Shown here piece by piece: positions 31,114-39,727 of a stretch of 64,000 nucleotides of DNA. The notes beneath the pieces were generated by a model. That model was given only the letters and a program-made list of their open reading frames with translations. It was not told the origin of the DNA and did no database searches. Position 1 is the first letter of the stretch. Every line of letters starts with the position of its first letter. The DNA comes from Pectobacterium aroidearum (lineage in GTDB: Bacteria > Pseudomonadota > Gammaproteobacteria > Enterobacterales > Enterobacteriaceae): contig NZ_CP166097.1 of assembly GCF_041228105.1 (NCBI RefSeq), forward strand, positions 868,001 to 932,000, read 5' to 3'. The translations under genes and the position numbers were made by a program.

Positions 31114-31130
31114 GCCTCCCTGTGGGAGGC
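31114..31130. terminator. Terminator between qor and pspG
   Basis: GCCTCCC-TGT-GGGAGGC forms a 7-bp stem 22 bp after the qor stop. On the minus strand it is followed by TTTTT, so it can also end leftward transcripts coming from pspG. Confidence 0.8.
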
Positions 31131-31470
31131 TCTTGCCATTACGCAAATTTCATCAGACTGTATGTAGGGTACAGCGTGGTGATCGTCACGAAGGTGCCGC
31201 TATGCGGCTATTATTTCCCTGACGACGATGAAATCGTGTGGCTTGTTTGCCACCCTGTTTTATTTACCTGGTTTGTTCACTCTGTAAAGGACGATCGAGT
31301 GCCAAACAGTGGCGTCATCCTAGCAGCCACATCAGGGAAAAAATATCTGCTGGCGCACACTTTTGTACTAAAGCTGGTCGTATTAGGACAGGCCGAATTA
31401 AACAAGTTGGTGTTAAATACGGCCTTGCCCGTCATTTTTGCGCGTAATTCAGATTTTTCCCTGTCTGGCA
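31131..31470. other. Intergenic region between qor and pspG 3' ends
   Basis: 340 bp between two convergent genes. Small open frames exist on both strands, but none has a convincing ribosome site or recognisable product. I see no RNA gene or repeat. It may hold the 3' part of the pspG transcript, which would end at the terminator at 31114-31130. Confidence 0.4.
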
Positions 31471-31743
31471 TTACCACTCATTCCCGTTACGCTGGCGATA
31501 AGTGTATTTTCGATAGGTATAGCGGTGTGAATTGTAGACGGGACGGCCGCTAAACTTGCGCCACAGCCATACCGCTGCAACGGCCAAAATCAGCCACGGT
31601 AGCACCTTTATCGCCATGCTAAACAACCCACCAATCAGCATAAAAAGGGACGCCACAAACAGTGCCGCAATCACGCCCAGCAGTGACACGCCCGTTAACA
31701 TCAGCATGATAAAAAAGCCAATAACGAAGAAAATTTCCAACAT
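31471..31743 (-). CDS. pspG: Phage-shock protein G
   Basis: A 90-residue membrane protein beginning MLEIFFVIGFFIMLMLTGVS and closely matching E. coli PspG (YjbO). It belongs to the PspF/sigma54 phage-shock regulon that responds to inner-membrane stress. Three hydrophobic segments precede a basic, Tyr/Arg-rich tail that is longer than in E. coli. GGAGCG lies before the ATG. The sigma54 promoter at 31813-31829 explains its regulation. Confidence 0.92.
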   Translation of the reverse strand: MLEIFFVIGFFIMLMLTGVSLLGVIAALFVASLFMLIGGLFSMAIKVLPWLILAVAAVWLWRKFSGRPVYNSHRYTYRKYTYRQRNGNEW

Positions 31744-31812
31744 GGTGCGCTCCTGTAGCTGTTAAACCGCATCTGACGCAGGAAAAGTGGGTCTGCGTGC
31801 TACATAAGCTAT

Positions 31813-31829
31813 AACAAGAATCGTGCCAA
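31813..31829 (-). promoter_or_regulatory. Sigma54 promoter of pspG
   Basis: On the minus strand TTGGCACGATTCTTGTT fits the -24/-12 consensus TGGCACG-N4-TTGC, with intact GG and a GT at the -12 element. It lies about 70 bp upstream of the pspG ATG. In E. coli pspG is transcribed by sigma54 with PspF. Confidence 0.8.
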
Positions 31830-31836
31830 GATGTGC

Positions 31837-31863
31837 CGCTGGTAAGTGGTTGATTTACCAGCG
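31837..31863. promoter_or_regulatory. Inverted repeat upstream of the pspG promoter, possible activator site
   Basis: CGCTGGTAA and TTACCAGCG form perfect 9-bp arms separated by 9 bp, just upstream of the sigma54 promoter. It could be an IHF/PspF-related element or a hairpin at the end of the dusA transcript; no T run follows. A second palindromic stretch, ACTAACTATTAGTGT (31901-31915), is a candidate PspF enhancer. Confidence 0.4.
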
Positions 31864-31919
31864 ACGTCAGGAGAAGGAGTGAAGTAGAGTTGATGAAAAA
31901 GACTAACTATTAGTGTTTT

Positions 31920-32942
31920 TTAAACCAGATTAACCAGCGCTAATGCACGTTCTACCACTGCAGCATCGGCACCGGGTTTGTGGGCATTTTCACTGAGATA
32001 GCGTCGCCATTGACGCGCGCCGGGAATGCCCTGAAACATGCCGAGCATGTGGCGCGTGATGTGGCCTAATGCCGCGCCGCCGGAGAGTTCGCGCTCGATA
32101 TAGGGGTACATGGTTCGTACGACGCCAGCCAGATCTGGTGTGGCAGCGTCGATGCCAAACAGATCGCGGTCGACCTGCGCCAGAATACCGGGGTTCTGAT
32201 AGGCTTCACGCCCCATCATCACGCCGTCCAGATGCTGTAAGTGCGTTTTGGCTTCTTCCAGCGTTTTGACACCGCCGTTGATGGCGATAGTGAGCGCGGG
32301 AAAATCACGCTTGAGCTGGTAAACGCGCGGATAATCCAGCGGCGGAATTTCCCGATTCTCTTTCGGGCTAAGACCTGATAGCCAGGCTTTGCGCGCGTGG
32401 ACGATAAACGTCTCACATTCGCCGCGTTCGGCAACGGTTTGAATAAAGTCGCACAGGAATGCATAGCTGTCTTGATCGTCAATGCCGATGCGGGTTTTCA
32501 CCGTAATCGGGATTGAGGTGCTGTCTTTCATCGCTTTGATGCAGTCCGCGACCAGTGACGCTTCGCCCATCAGACAGGCGCCGAAACGACCATTCTGTAC
32601 ACGGTCAGACGGGCAGCCGACGTTCAGGTTAACTTCATCATAGCCGCGCTGTTCTGCCAGTTTGGCACACTGCGCCAGCGCTTGCGGATCGCTCCCGCCG
32701 AGCTGTAGCGCCAGCGGATGTTCTTCTTCGCTATAAGCTAGATAGTCGCCTTTACCGTGAAGAATCGCGCCTGTCGTCACCATTTCGGTATACAACAGCG
32801 TCTGGCTGCTCAACTGGCGAAGGAAGTAACGGCAATGACGATCGGTCCAGTCGAGCATCGGCGCGATGGAGAAGCGGTTAAGGCGAGAAGCGCGAGAGTC
32901 GGTAGATACCGTGTGGTGTGTACCTGATTTTACGTCGGTCAT
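31920..32942 (-). CDS. dusA: tRNA-dihydrouridine synthase A
   Basis: DusA reduces U20/U20a in tRNAs to dihydrouridine using FMN and NADPH. The 340-residue protein has [24 protein letters not shown] sequence near residue 23, [20 protein letters not shown] with the catalytic Cys, and [12 protein letters not shown]. It lies upstream of pspG on the same strand, as in E. coli. Confidence 0.95.
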   Translation of the reverse strand: MTDVKSGTHHTVSTDSRASRLNRFSIAPMLDWTDRHCRYFLRQLSSQTLLYTEMVTTGAILHGKGDYLAYSEEEHPLALQLGGSDPQALAQCAKLAEQRGYDEVNLNVGCPSDRVQNGRFGACLMGEASLVADCIKAMKDSTSIPITVKTRIGIDDQDSYAFLCDFIQTVAERGECETFIVHARKAWLSGLSPKENREIPPLDYPRVYQLKRDFPALTIAINGGVKTLEEAKTHLQHLDGVMMGREAYQNPGILAQVDRDLFGIDAATPDLAGVVRTMYPYIERELSGGAALGHITRHMLGMFQGIPGARQWRRYLSENAHKPGADAAVVERALALVNLV

Positions 32943-33386
32943 GATTTGTCAGTTATCGTTTCGTGTGTGTCTGGCGGTATGGTCTGAGGTTACCTTTGCG
33001 GGGCGACTATAGCACAGAGAGCGTGTCGTGACGGATAGTTATCTTACCCTGCCTCAGGGAACACACGTCCCCTGTGCGATAACCGGAGGTCAATAATATG
33101 AGTCATGACGCTGTTAGTTACGCATTGTGTATATTGGCTCAGGTTTGATCCAGTTGTGATCTGCTCCCAGTTGTTTAGCGCATCGAAAAGTTGGATACGT
33201 CCTCTTCTGGTACGTAGCCGTTAGATTGAGGGGAGGTCAGGTCGGCAACGAATTATAAGCGAGCACATTTCCCATATGGCTTTGGCTTTGAACAACTATT
33301 CAAGTGTCCCACTTTTGACATTCAGTTGATTCTGTCCAATGCCAGCTTAGACTTAATTAATGGCACGATTATCCGCTGTAAGGCTG
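32943..33386. other. Intergenic region upstream of dusA with small-frame remnants
   Basis: 444 bp without a gene I can support. A 16-codon frame (MSHDAVSYALCILAQV) at 33098-33148 has a good GGAGG site, and a plus-strand frame around 33267-33424 reads HFPYGFGFEQLFKCPTFDIQ and onward to a stop. Neither is recognisable; they may be remnants of a decayed gene. The dusA promoter must lie near 32950-33030. Confidence 0.35.
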
Positions 33387-33974
33387 CTAGCCCACTTTCT
33401 CGAGCTCAAGCTTTACTGCTTTGAGTATCCTTTGCCGAATCCAGCCACTCCCCACTCTGATTGCCAGCCAGTATCCGGCCATCTTTAACTGTGTCGTTCT
33501 GTCAGGGCAATATATGAAGGTTTCTGTGCAGAGGGCATATTCATCGGTAGCGAGTTGTTGAACCTGATATCGCATCAGCAGCTTTGCGCTGCCCGTCTGG
33601 AGTGCTGCGCAATAGGCGCTAATATCTGGTACATCCTCAAGGCCAAAATCGCTCCTCCAGAATTGTCCTCTTAAGCCATAGCAAAGTTCGGTTTTTGTGT
33701 TTTCTAATAAAGTGAAACTGTGTAGCCCAAATGGACTAGTCGCACTTTCAGATTTATGGCGTCGTAATTTTTGCGGCAGTTGCCGCACCGACATTAAGGT
33801 TTTAACAATGACATCCTGTTGGGCATCATAGCTAGCAATTGCCAGTAATATTCTTTCAGGGGTGGTGGTGTTTATGACGGTGCGGTGCCGCTCATAGAAC
33901 TGAAACTGCGGCAGATATAAGGGTTTATTTTGCCAGTCAGTTAATGCTTTCTTCGTAACAAATCCGAATACCAT
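33387..33974 (-). CDS. Unrecognised protein
   Basis: A 195-residue protein of unknown function, starting MVFGFVTKKALTDWQNKPLY, without signal peptide or clear membrane segment. The middle (SFTLLENTKTELCYGLRGQFWRS, shortened here to CYGLRGQFWRS) and the C-terminus (GYWLAIRVGSGWIRQRILK) resemble SRPBCC-type or DUF2867-like small ligand-binding folds, but this is a weak impression. No operon partner is close; the next gene is 166 bp away. Confidence 0.55.
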   Translation of the reverse strand: MVFGFVTKKALTDWQNKPLYLPQFQFYERHRTVINTTTPERILLAIASYDAQQDVIVKTLMSVRQLPQKLRRHKSESATSPFGLHSFTLLENTKTELCYGLRGQFWRSDFGLEDVPDISAYCAALQTGSAKLLMRYQVQQLATDEYALCTETFIYCPDRTTQLKMAGYWLAIRVGSGWIRQRILKAVKLELEKVG

Positions 33975-34140
33975 CGTATTATCACTCCCATGAATAACTA
34001 AATTGGCATCTGTTTTATAAATACTTTTCGCTATCCCTTAGCGTGGTTTTATGGTGTGGCTCCATGTACGCTCCGGGCATAAAGCAATTTGCCAGAGGAA
34101 GTATTGCTCTGGCTCACAAAAGCGGTCGCCCAAATCTGAG

Positions 34141-34923
34141 CTAATGCATATTAAGAAATATTTGAATGAACTTGTCGACATTCCATTCTTTGATATCAGA
34201 GACTTGCCCATCGCCAATTTCTATCAGGCGAAGTTCACCAGCAGCGTTTTCAGCCATATCAATCGAGAAAAAAGGCGAGCTGATATGTTGCGCTATTTCA
34301 GCAACAAGAGCAGGAACCATGTTGTCAGAAGAGTACACGTTATTTCTAAAGGAAAAATAGCGTCTTTCACTGGTTTTTATAATGTCTTCAACTTTTCTCA
34401 GACTAATGCCGCCTTCAATGTCGCCACGAAATTGCTTAATGGCGGCTATTATCTCGCGGATCTCTTCAGCATTTTCAGCGATAGACCCTCTGGATGTGGT
34501 TAGCGATTTAACATAGTCTTTAACAAAATAGCTGGGCCATTTTAGCTGGTTAGTAATCTGATCGAAGTTATCACTTTCTTTTAGGAAATTAGTCTCTGGC
34601 GTATATTTTTCGCATGATTTATACCATCCCGTAATATGATGGCTTGAGAGGTAATCTTCTAAGGATACGAGCATATTACCGCCATTCCGAGTCACCGCAT
34701 CGCTCAAACGCTTATATTCATCCGATTTGAGCATCCAGCCTCGCCAAATTACTGGGGAATTCGGTTCAAGATCCTTTGAAAACTTGTATTTTCCAGTGGA
34801 TACATGCTGCGTTGATAATAACAGACAGGGTAAGCCGCGTTCTTTCGCAGAATGATATTCTGCCTCAAAAATCTCATCCACTTTTGAACTATCAAAGTAA
34901 TCACTGGGGTAAATTATATTCAT
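34141..34923 (-). CDS. ATP-grasp protein, R2K clade (DUF4343-like)
   Basis: A 260-residue protein resembling the R2K family 3 ATP-grasp group: an N-terminal YPSDYFDSSKVDEIFEAEY segment, PVIWRGWMLK near residue 76, PSYFVKDYVKSLTTSRGS near 130 with the Lys/Asp expected in nucleotide binding, and ELRLIEIGDGQVSD near 234 with the acidic metal ligands. ATP-grasp enzymes join a carboxylate to an amine or thiol. R2K members occur in phages and in bacterial conflict or tailoring loci; the substrate is unknown. I use the ATG at 34923, not an upstream one at 34977. The gene is A/T-rich relative to its surroundings. Confidence 0.6.
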   Translation of the reverse strand: MNIIYPSDYFDSSKVDEIFEAEYHSAKERGLPCLLLSTQHVSTGKYKFSKDLEPNSPVIWRGWMLKSDEYKRLSDAVTRNGGNMLVSLEDYLSSHHITGWYKSCEKYTPETNFLKESDNFDQITNQLKWPSYFVKDYVKSLTTSRGSIAENAEEIREIIAAIKQFRGDIEGGISLRKVEDIIKTSERRYFSFRNNVYSSDNMVPALVAEIAQHISSPFFSIDMAENAAGELRLIEIGDGQVSDIKEWNVDKFIQIFLNMH

Positions 34924-35041
34924 GTAAGTTATCTCAAAAGAGAAAGGGTGACACTGAAATTTAAAATAACGTATCACACATCTTATTTTGCCGGTGAGTA
35001 GCAGTGATTTTCATTTTAAGATATTGAACTCTATGAGAAAA

Positions 35042-35335
35042 TCAATGCAGCTCGACTTCCCAGTCCTCATAAGGAGGGTCAACGGTGAAATTGGGGTCGC
35101 AGTATTGTCGTAAATAGTCTGTTGCCCGTTTTTCGGCATATTTGGCGTTCAGTACGTTGCCGTCTTCATCCAGCTCTAACACATTGGCGTAGATAGCGAA
35201 GACCTGTTCAAACGCACTCGGCTCTTCACCGTACAGTGAAAGGTAATCAATGCCTTCTAGCGTATTTTGGGTGCCGCTAGCCATGAAATAGGCAAACGTT
35301 CTTAATGCGCTGCTAAAACTGTGGCTTAATTTCAT
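35042..35335 (-). CDS. Small acidic protein, possible orphan immunity-type protein
   Basis: A 97-residue acidic protein (MKLSHSFSSALRTFAYFMAS...YEDWEVELH). I recognise it only as similar to small conserved proteins found near polymorphic toxin loci (DUF7677-like). It lies 41 bp after a SMI1/KNR4 gene on the same strand, so the pair may be an orphan immunity set. No toxin gene is adjacent. Confidence 0.55.
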   Translation of the reverse strand: MKLSHSFSSALRTFAYFMASGTQNTLEGIDYLSLYGEEPSAFEQVFAIYANVLELDEDGNVLNAKYAEKRATDYLRQYCDPNFTVDPPYEDWEVELH

Positions 35336-35376
35336 GGTAAATCGCTCCTGTTATTGACTGCTTTACGCATTTATAG

Positions 35377-35934
35377 CTAATCAATCGGTGTCAGCCCGCC
35401 GTATTCATCAGAGTAAGCGTACTTTCCGGCAATCACGTCAGAGACATAGCTCTGGAACCAGTTTGCGAACGAGGAGGACAGTTTCTCTCTCTCGTCCATG
35501 TCGTGCCACATGGTAATAATCTGGCCGTGCTGGCCTCCGGTCGCCGGATCGAGATCGAGGCAGTAGTGATCGCCGCCGCCGTTGTGAGTGAAGGGGATCC
35601 ACTTCGCGTTCCACCAGTCGTCTTTAATGCCGTCTTCCGGGCTGGACTGGATGCCCTCAAATTGCCCATCGCTAAGCAGCGATTGCCAGATTTCCCATTG
35701 TTCCAATACCGCGTGTGTGGATAAGAATTCTGCGTTCTCGAAAAGGCCGCCTGAGTAGGTATCTTGCCCGTTATGAACACGCAGGCAGGCTTTGTAATCG
35801 TCGGGCAGCGTAGTGCCAAGCGCCTGTTCAAGCGCGTCGATTTCTTGTTCTGTAGCGGGGGGATTGAGCCCTTTGCGTCCTTCAGGCCAGTGCGTTTCCA
35901 GCCATATTTCAAAAACAGACCACTGTTCGTTCAT
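35377..35934 (-). CDS. SMI1/KNR4-family protein, probable immunity protein
   Basis: A 185-residue SMI1/KNR4 protein: GLNPPATEQEIDALEQALG and TTLPDDYKACLRVHNGQD are the family hallmark, followed by WIPFTHNGGGDHYCLDLDP. In bacteria many such proteins neutralise toxins of contact-dependent or type VI systems. No toxin is adjacent, so it is either an orphan immunity gene or has another role. It heads a likely two-gene unit with the small gene at 35042. Confidence 0.75.
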   Translation of the reverse strand: MNEQWSVFEIWLETHWPEGRKGLNPPATEQEIDALEQALGTTLPDDYKACLRVHNGQDTYSGGLFENAEFLSTHAVLEQWEIWQSLLSDGQFEGIQSSPEDGIKDDWWNAKWIPFTHNGGGDHYCLDLDPATGGQHGQIITMWHDMDEREKLSSSFANWFQSYVSDVIAGKYAYSDEYGGLTPID

Positions 35935-36094
35935 GTTGCTTCCTTCTCAACGAGATTGATGAATAAACGCGGTAGCGCGTTGATCTATCACGAAGGAAAT
36001 ACTTTAGCGGTTTACGCGGATGAGATACAGCCGATATCGGGAGCGAAAAAAGGGAGCATGCCGTGGCGTGCTCCCTGGAAGGTTGACGAGAACG

Positions 36095-36751
36095 TTATGC
36101 GGTGACGTGGTTGACCATCTGTGTCAGCACCTTGCGCCATGCATCTACCTGACCGAGGTAGTTTGCCGCGGGAATTTGCTGGAAATTCCCGTTGGCATCT
36201 TCCAGCGCGAACGTGGGGAAGCCTTGCCCGCGTACTTTCGCCAGTAATTCCCGGCTGGCGCTGATGTGTTTTGACAGCGCTTCTGCCTGAATAAAGGCGA
36301 ATTCTGTGCAGAAAGCATTGCCATCCAGACCGATTGCTTCCGCACACTGACGTAGCACGGCGGCGTCGACGATCTTGAGCCCGGAAACGTAGTGCGCCTG
36401 CTCAATCTGGTACAACATCTCCATGCCTTTGTCAGCCATCGCTTCCGCAGCGAGTACGGCAGCCGTCGGCGGCGCGGAATCCAGTATGACGCTGGTGTCG
36501 CGCAATAACCCTTCGTAATAATTTTCCCCGAAGGTCTGTCCGGTCATTTGCGCGATGCGGCGATCGTGAGGAATCACATAATCGTGCCACTCGGGGGTGA
36601 TGGTGCGGCTATTGCTGCCCGTCATCATACCGCCGCCGTGGAGGATCAGATCCAGCCCCTCAATCTCCTGCGCAGCCAGCGCGAGTGGGGCGGCGCCGTA
36701 GCACCAGCCGCACAGTGGATCGTAAATGTAATGCAGTCTTACTGTGGCCAC
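36095..36751 (-). CDS. DsbA-family thioredoxin-like protein
   Basis: A 218-residue DsbA/FrnE-type protein with CGWC at residues 14-17 (YDPLCGWCYGAAPLA) and the cis-proline region GQGFPTFALE near residue 175. No signal peptide, so it should act in the cytoplasm as a thiol oxidoreductase. Its start overlaps the end of the metallo-beta-lactamase gene by 13 bp, indicating coupling in one operon, presumably governed by the divergent LysR regulator at 37728. Confidence 0.82.
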   Translation of the reverse strand: MATVRLHYIYDPLCGWCYGAAPLALAAQEIEGLDLILHGGGMMTGSNSRTITPEWHDYVIPHDRRIAQMTGQTFGENYYEGLLRDTSVILDSAPPTAAVLAAEAMADKGMEMLYQIEQAHYVSGLKIVDAAVLRQCAEAIGLDGNAFCTEFAFIQAEALSKHISASRELLAKVRGQGFPTFALEDANGNFQQIPAANYLGQVDAWRKVLTQMVNHVTA

Positions 36752-37620
36752 TTCATTTCACCTTTCAGAACCTGGGCGCTCAGTTCAAGACCAGATTCTT
36801 CTTTCAGCGTTGGGTAGTGTTTTTTCATTGCAGCGATCAGCTCGGCAGAGTTTTTGGTTTTTGCCAGCTCTTTCTCCACGGTATCCAGATATTGCAGCGT
36901 GAAGGTCACATTCTTCAGCGTGTAATCGGTTGGTGCGATGAAATGACCCGGTACGACGGTGGTCGGCTTCAGCGCTTCAATGGATTTCAGCGTTTCACGC
37001 CAGTGAACGCGAGATTCTGGCGTTTGGGTATCGGCAAGCCAGACGTGGATGTTGGCAGAGACTGGAATACCACCGACAACGGCTTTCAGCGACGGGATCC
37101 AGACGAAGGTACGATCTGGCGTTGGCCCTTTCAGCCCTTTTACTTCCAGCTTTTTGCCGTCAACGGTGAAGCTATCGCCTTCCAGCGGTTGAGGAACCAC
37201 GATCTCTTTCGGTGCGTTTTCTTTCAGAACGGGGCCCCAATGCGCCACTTTGCCGTCTTTGCTGGCGTTGATTGCGTCGATGGTTGCCTGAGTAGCAATG
37301 ATTTTAGCATCCGGGAAAGCGGCTTTGATCACGTCCAGACCGAAGTAATAGTCAGGGTCGGAATGGCTGATATACACGGTGGTCAGTTTTTTTCCGGTGG
37401 CTTTGATGCGCTCAACCAGCGTCTGAGCATCGTTACGCTGGAACTGCGCATCGATCAGAGCAACTTCTTTATCTCCGCTGATAATTTCGGAGGAAACTGG
37501 GAATACGCTGGCTTCACCTGGATTAAACACATCGATTTTTAACTCTGCGGCGTTAGCAGCAGAAGCCAGACCCAGCGATGCAGCGAGTAAAGATACGGTA
37601 AAAGCGATAGATTTAGACAT
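36739..37620 (-). CDS. Exported metallo-beta-lactamase-fold protein with altered metal motif
   Basis: A 293-residue MBL-fold protein with a clear signal peptide (FTVSLLAASLGLASAANAAE), so periplasmic. The usual HxHxDH metal motif is replaced by HSDPDY (in VYISHSDPDYYFGLD); a later PGHF motif is kept (TTVVPGHFIAP). Substitutions of this kind are known in a subset of MBL-fold proteins and imply changed or single metal binding. It forms an operon with the DsbA-like gene and is divergent from a LysR regulator. Function unknown. Confidence 0.8.
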   Translation of the reverse strand: MSKSIAFTVSLLAASLGLASAANAAELKIDVFNPGEASVFPVSSEIISGDKEVALIDAQFQRNDAQTLVERIKATGKKLTTVYISHSDPDYYFGLDVIKAAFPDAKIIATQATIDAINASKDGKVAHWGPVLKENAPKEIVVPQPLEGDSFTVDGKKLEVKGLKGPTPDRTFVWIPSLKAVVGGIPVSANIHVWLADTQTPESRVHWRETLKSIEALKPTTVVPGHFIAPTDYTLKNVTFTLQYLDTVEKELAKTKNSAELIAAMKKHYPTLKEESGLELSAQVLKGEMKWPQ

Positions 37621-37727
37621 GGTGATACTCCACAGGTATGACAGAAAGTGGGTTCATGTTATGTTGCATTAATCGTACGAAAAACCGCAAAACTGGCAAT
37701 TGTTTGTTGCATAAAACGGACTAATTT

Positions 37728-38636
37728 ATGGATCGCATTACGGCGGCTGAAGTATTTGTGACTATTATAGACCGCGGCAGCATGATCGCGGCGGCAGAGA
37801 CGCTGGACATGTCTCGAGCAATGGTGACGCGCTATCTGGCAGAGATGGAAGCGTGGGTGGGGGCGCGGTTATTGCACCGTACGACGCGCAAACTGAGCCT
37901 GACGGATGCCGGGGAAAAAACGCTGGCGCGCTGTCGGGAGATGCTGGCGTTGACGGCGGATATGCGTATCGAGGCCGATACCGACGATGCCACGTTAAGC
38001 GGTTTGCTACGCCTTAGCTGCTCACAATCGTTGGCGCAGGGGGCGCTCGGCATGGCGATCACGACGTTTCTAAGGCACCATCCTCGGGTCGCTATCGATC
38101 TGCAAATGAATAACCGCGCGGTGAATCTGGTCGAGGAGCGTATCGATCTGGCGCTGCGTATTACTAACGAACTGGATCCCAATCTGATTGCCCGACCGCT
38201 GGCACGCTGTGAGTCGGTGCTGTGTGCATCGCCCTCTTATCTGAATGAGCACGGTATTCCGCGACAGCTGACCGATCTCTCGATTCACAACTGCCTGACC
38301 TATACCTATTTCGGCAAAAGCCTATGGCATTTTTCCCGCGATGATGAAAAGTTTACGATTCCCGTCAGCGGTAACCTGAGCGGCAATGAATCGCTGGTGC
38401 TGCTGGCTGGCGCGCTGGAAGGGGCGGGGATCGCGCTGCAACCGCGCTATTCTGTGACGCCTTATCTCGCGACGGGACAACTGGTGGCGCTGTTGCCGGA
38501 ATACCGTCCGCAGGCGATGGGGATTTATGGCATTTACACCTCGCGCCGCCAGATGCCTGCTGCGCTGCGTACCCTGCTGGATTTTCTGGTGGACTGGTTT
38601 GCTCACGATCCGCGCTGGCGTGCGTTGACGCAGTGA
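37728..38636 (+). CDS. LysR-family regulator
   Basis: A 302-residue LysR-type regulator with an N-terminal winged helix (MDRITAAEVFVTIIDRGSMI then AAAETLDMSRAMVTRYLAE) and a C-terminal effector-binding domain. It diverges from the MBL-fold/DsbA-like operon across 107 bp, the typical position for a LysR activator of its neighbour. Effector unknown. Confidence 0.87.
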   Translation: MDRITAAEVFVTIIDRGSMIAAAETLDMSRAMVTRYLAEMEAWVGARLLHRTTRKLSLTDAGEKTLARCREMLALTADMRIEADTDDATLSGLLRLSCSQSLAQGALGMAITTFLRHHPRVAIDLQMNNRAVNLVEERIDLALRITNELDPNLIARPLARCESVLCASPSYLNEHGIPRQLTDLSIHNCLTYTYFGKSLWHFSRDDEKFTIPVSGNLSGNESLVLLAGALEGAGIALQPRYSVTPYLATGQLVALLPEYRPQAMGIYGIYTSRRQMPAALRTLLDFLVDWFAHDPRWRALTQ

Positions 38637-38669
38637 CAGGTTAAAGGAGCCGAGTCAACGTCGAGGGGA

Positions 38670-39593
38670 TTACTGCCGCAAGACCCGCTCCAGACGTGAA
38701 GGCACGCCAGCAGCGTACTGCCTGAGTTGGTCAATCACAGTATCGACCAGCGCCGACGCAGGACGGTGCAGTGGGCGAATCAGGCTGACCGTAAAGGGCA
38801 CATCAATGCTGAAAGGCCGCACGATCACGCCGGAGGCGGCATAATCCAATGCGGTGAGCGGGTTGACGATGGACAGCCCGACGCCTGCCCGTACCATCGC
38901 ACATACCGACGCTGCACTGTGGGTTTCCAGTACCATTCGACGCGACACGCCGTGTTCCTGAAACAGTTTGTCCAGCAGTTGGCGATAGCTGTCGGCACTC
39001 GACAGGCTGATAAAGGGCTCATCGGCAAAATCCTGCGGTGTGAGCACCGCTTTTTGCGCCAGCGGATGTCCGGCAGGTAGCACGCACACCTCATTGAGTA
39101 ACATCAGCGTTTGCCGTTCTGTACCGGCTGGCGTGAGGCTGTTTTCCGTTAAGCCTAAATCGTGGCGCTGGGCGGACAGCCACTCTTCCAGCAGCGGTGA
39201 TTCCTGCGGAATGATGTGTAGATTAAGCCGTGGATAGCGCGCCAGCAGCGGTTTGCAGACGTCTGGCAGCAGCGACTGTGAAAACACGGGCAGACAGGCA
39301 ACGGAAAGCTGCGCTTGCTGAAAACGGCGAATATCGCTGGCGGCGTTGATAATCCGATCCAATCCATAATAAGAACGCTGCACTTCTTCAAACAGCTGTA
39401 GCCCCTGTGCGGTGGGGTAAAGCCTGCCGCGCAGTCGCTCGAACAGCGTCATCTGAATCAGTTTCTCGAAGCGTGCCAGTTCGCGGCTGACGGTCGGCTG
39501 CGAGGTATTCAGCAGAACCGCCGCTTCCGTCAGATTCCCGGTCGTCATGACCGCATGGAAAATCTCAATGTGTCGTAAGGATATTGCTGCCAT
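38670..39593 (-). CDS. lysR: LysR, activator of lysA
   Basis: A 307-residue LysR-type regulator divergent from lysA, as in E. coli, where LysR activates lysA when diaminopimelate is present and lysine is low. HTH: MTTGNLTEAAVLLNTSQPTV then SRELARFEKL. The length and context fit LysR itself. Confidence 0.9.
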   Translation of the reverse strand: MAAISLRHIEIFHAVMTTGNLTEAAVLLNTSQPTVSRELARFEKLIQMTLFERLRGRLYPTAQGLQLFEEVQRSYYGLDRIINAASDIRRFQQAQLSVACLPVFSQSLLPDVCKPLLARYPRLNLHIIPQESPLLEEWLSAQRHDLGLTENSLTPAGTERQTLMLLNEVCVLPAGHPLAQKAVLTPQDFADEPFISLSSADSYRQLLDKLFQEHGVSRRMVLETHSAASVCAMVRAGVGLSIVNPLTALDYAASGVIVRPFSIDVPFTVSLIRPLHRPASALVDTVIDQLRQYAAGVPSRLERVLRQ

Positions 39594-39727
39594 ATCGCCT
39601 CCTTATTCATTTTTATAAACCATATCAGAAATGAATAGAGTCTGCTTAAAACGATATTTGTTTACCCGTGAGGGTATTTTTATAGTGTTTCTCAATCACG
39701 TTTAACCCTGTAAATCGGTAACTTTTT

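Noticed and set aside
31131..31470. A small protein gene or sRNA in the qor-pspG gap
   Set aside because: Frames overlap on both strands without ribosome sites, and I could find no convincing promoter and terminator pair for an independent RNA.
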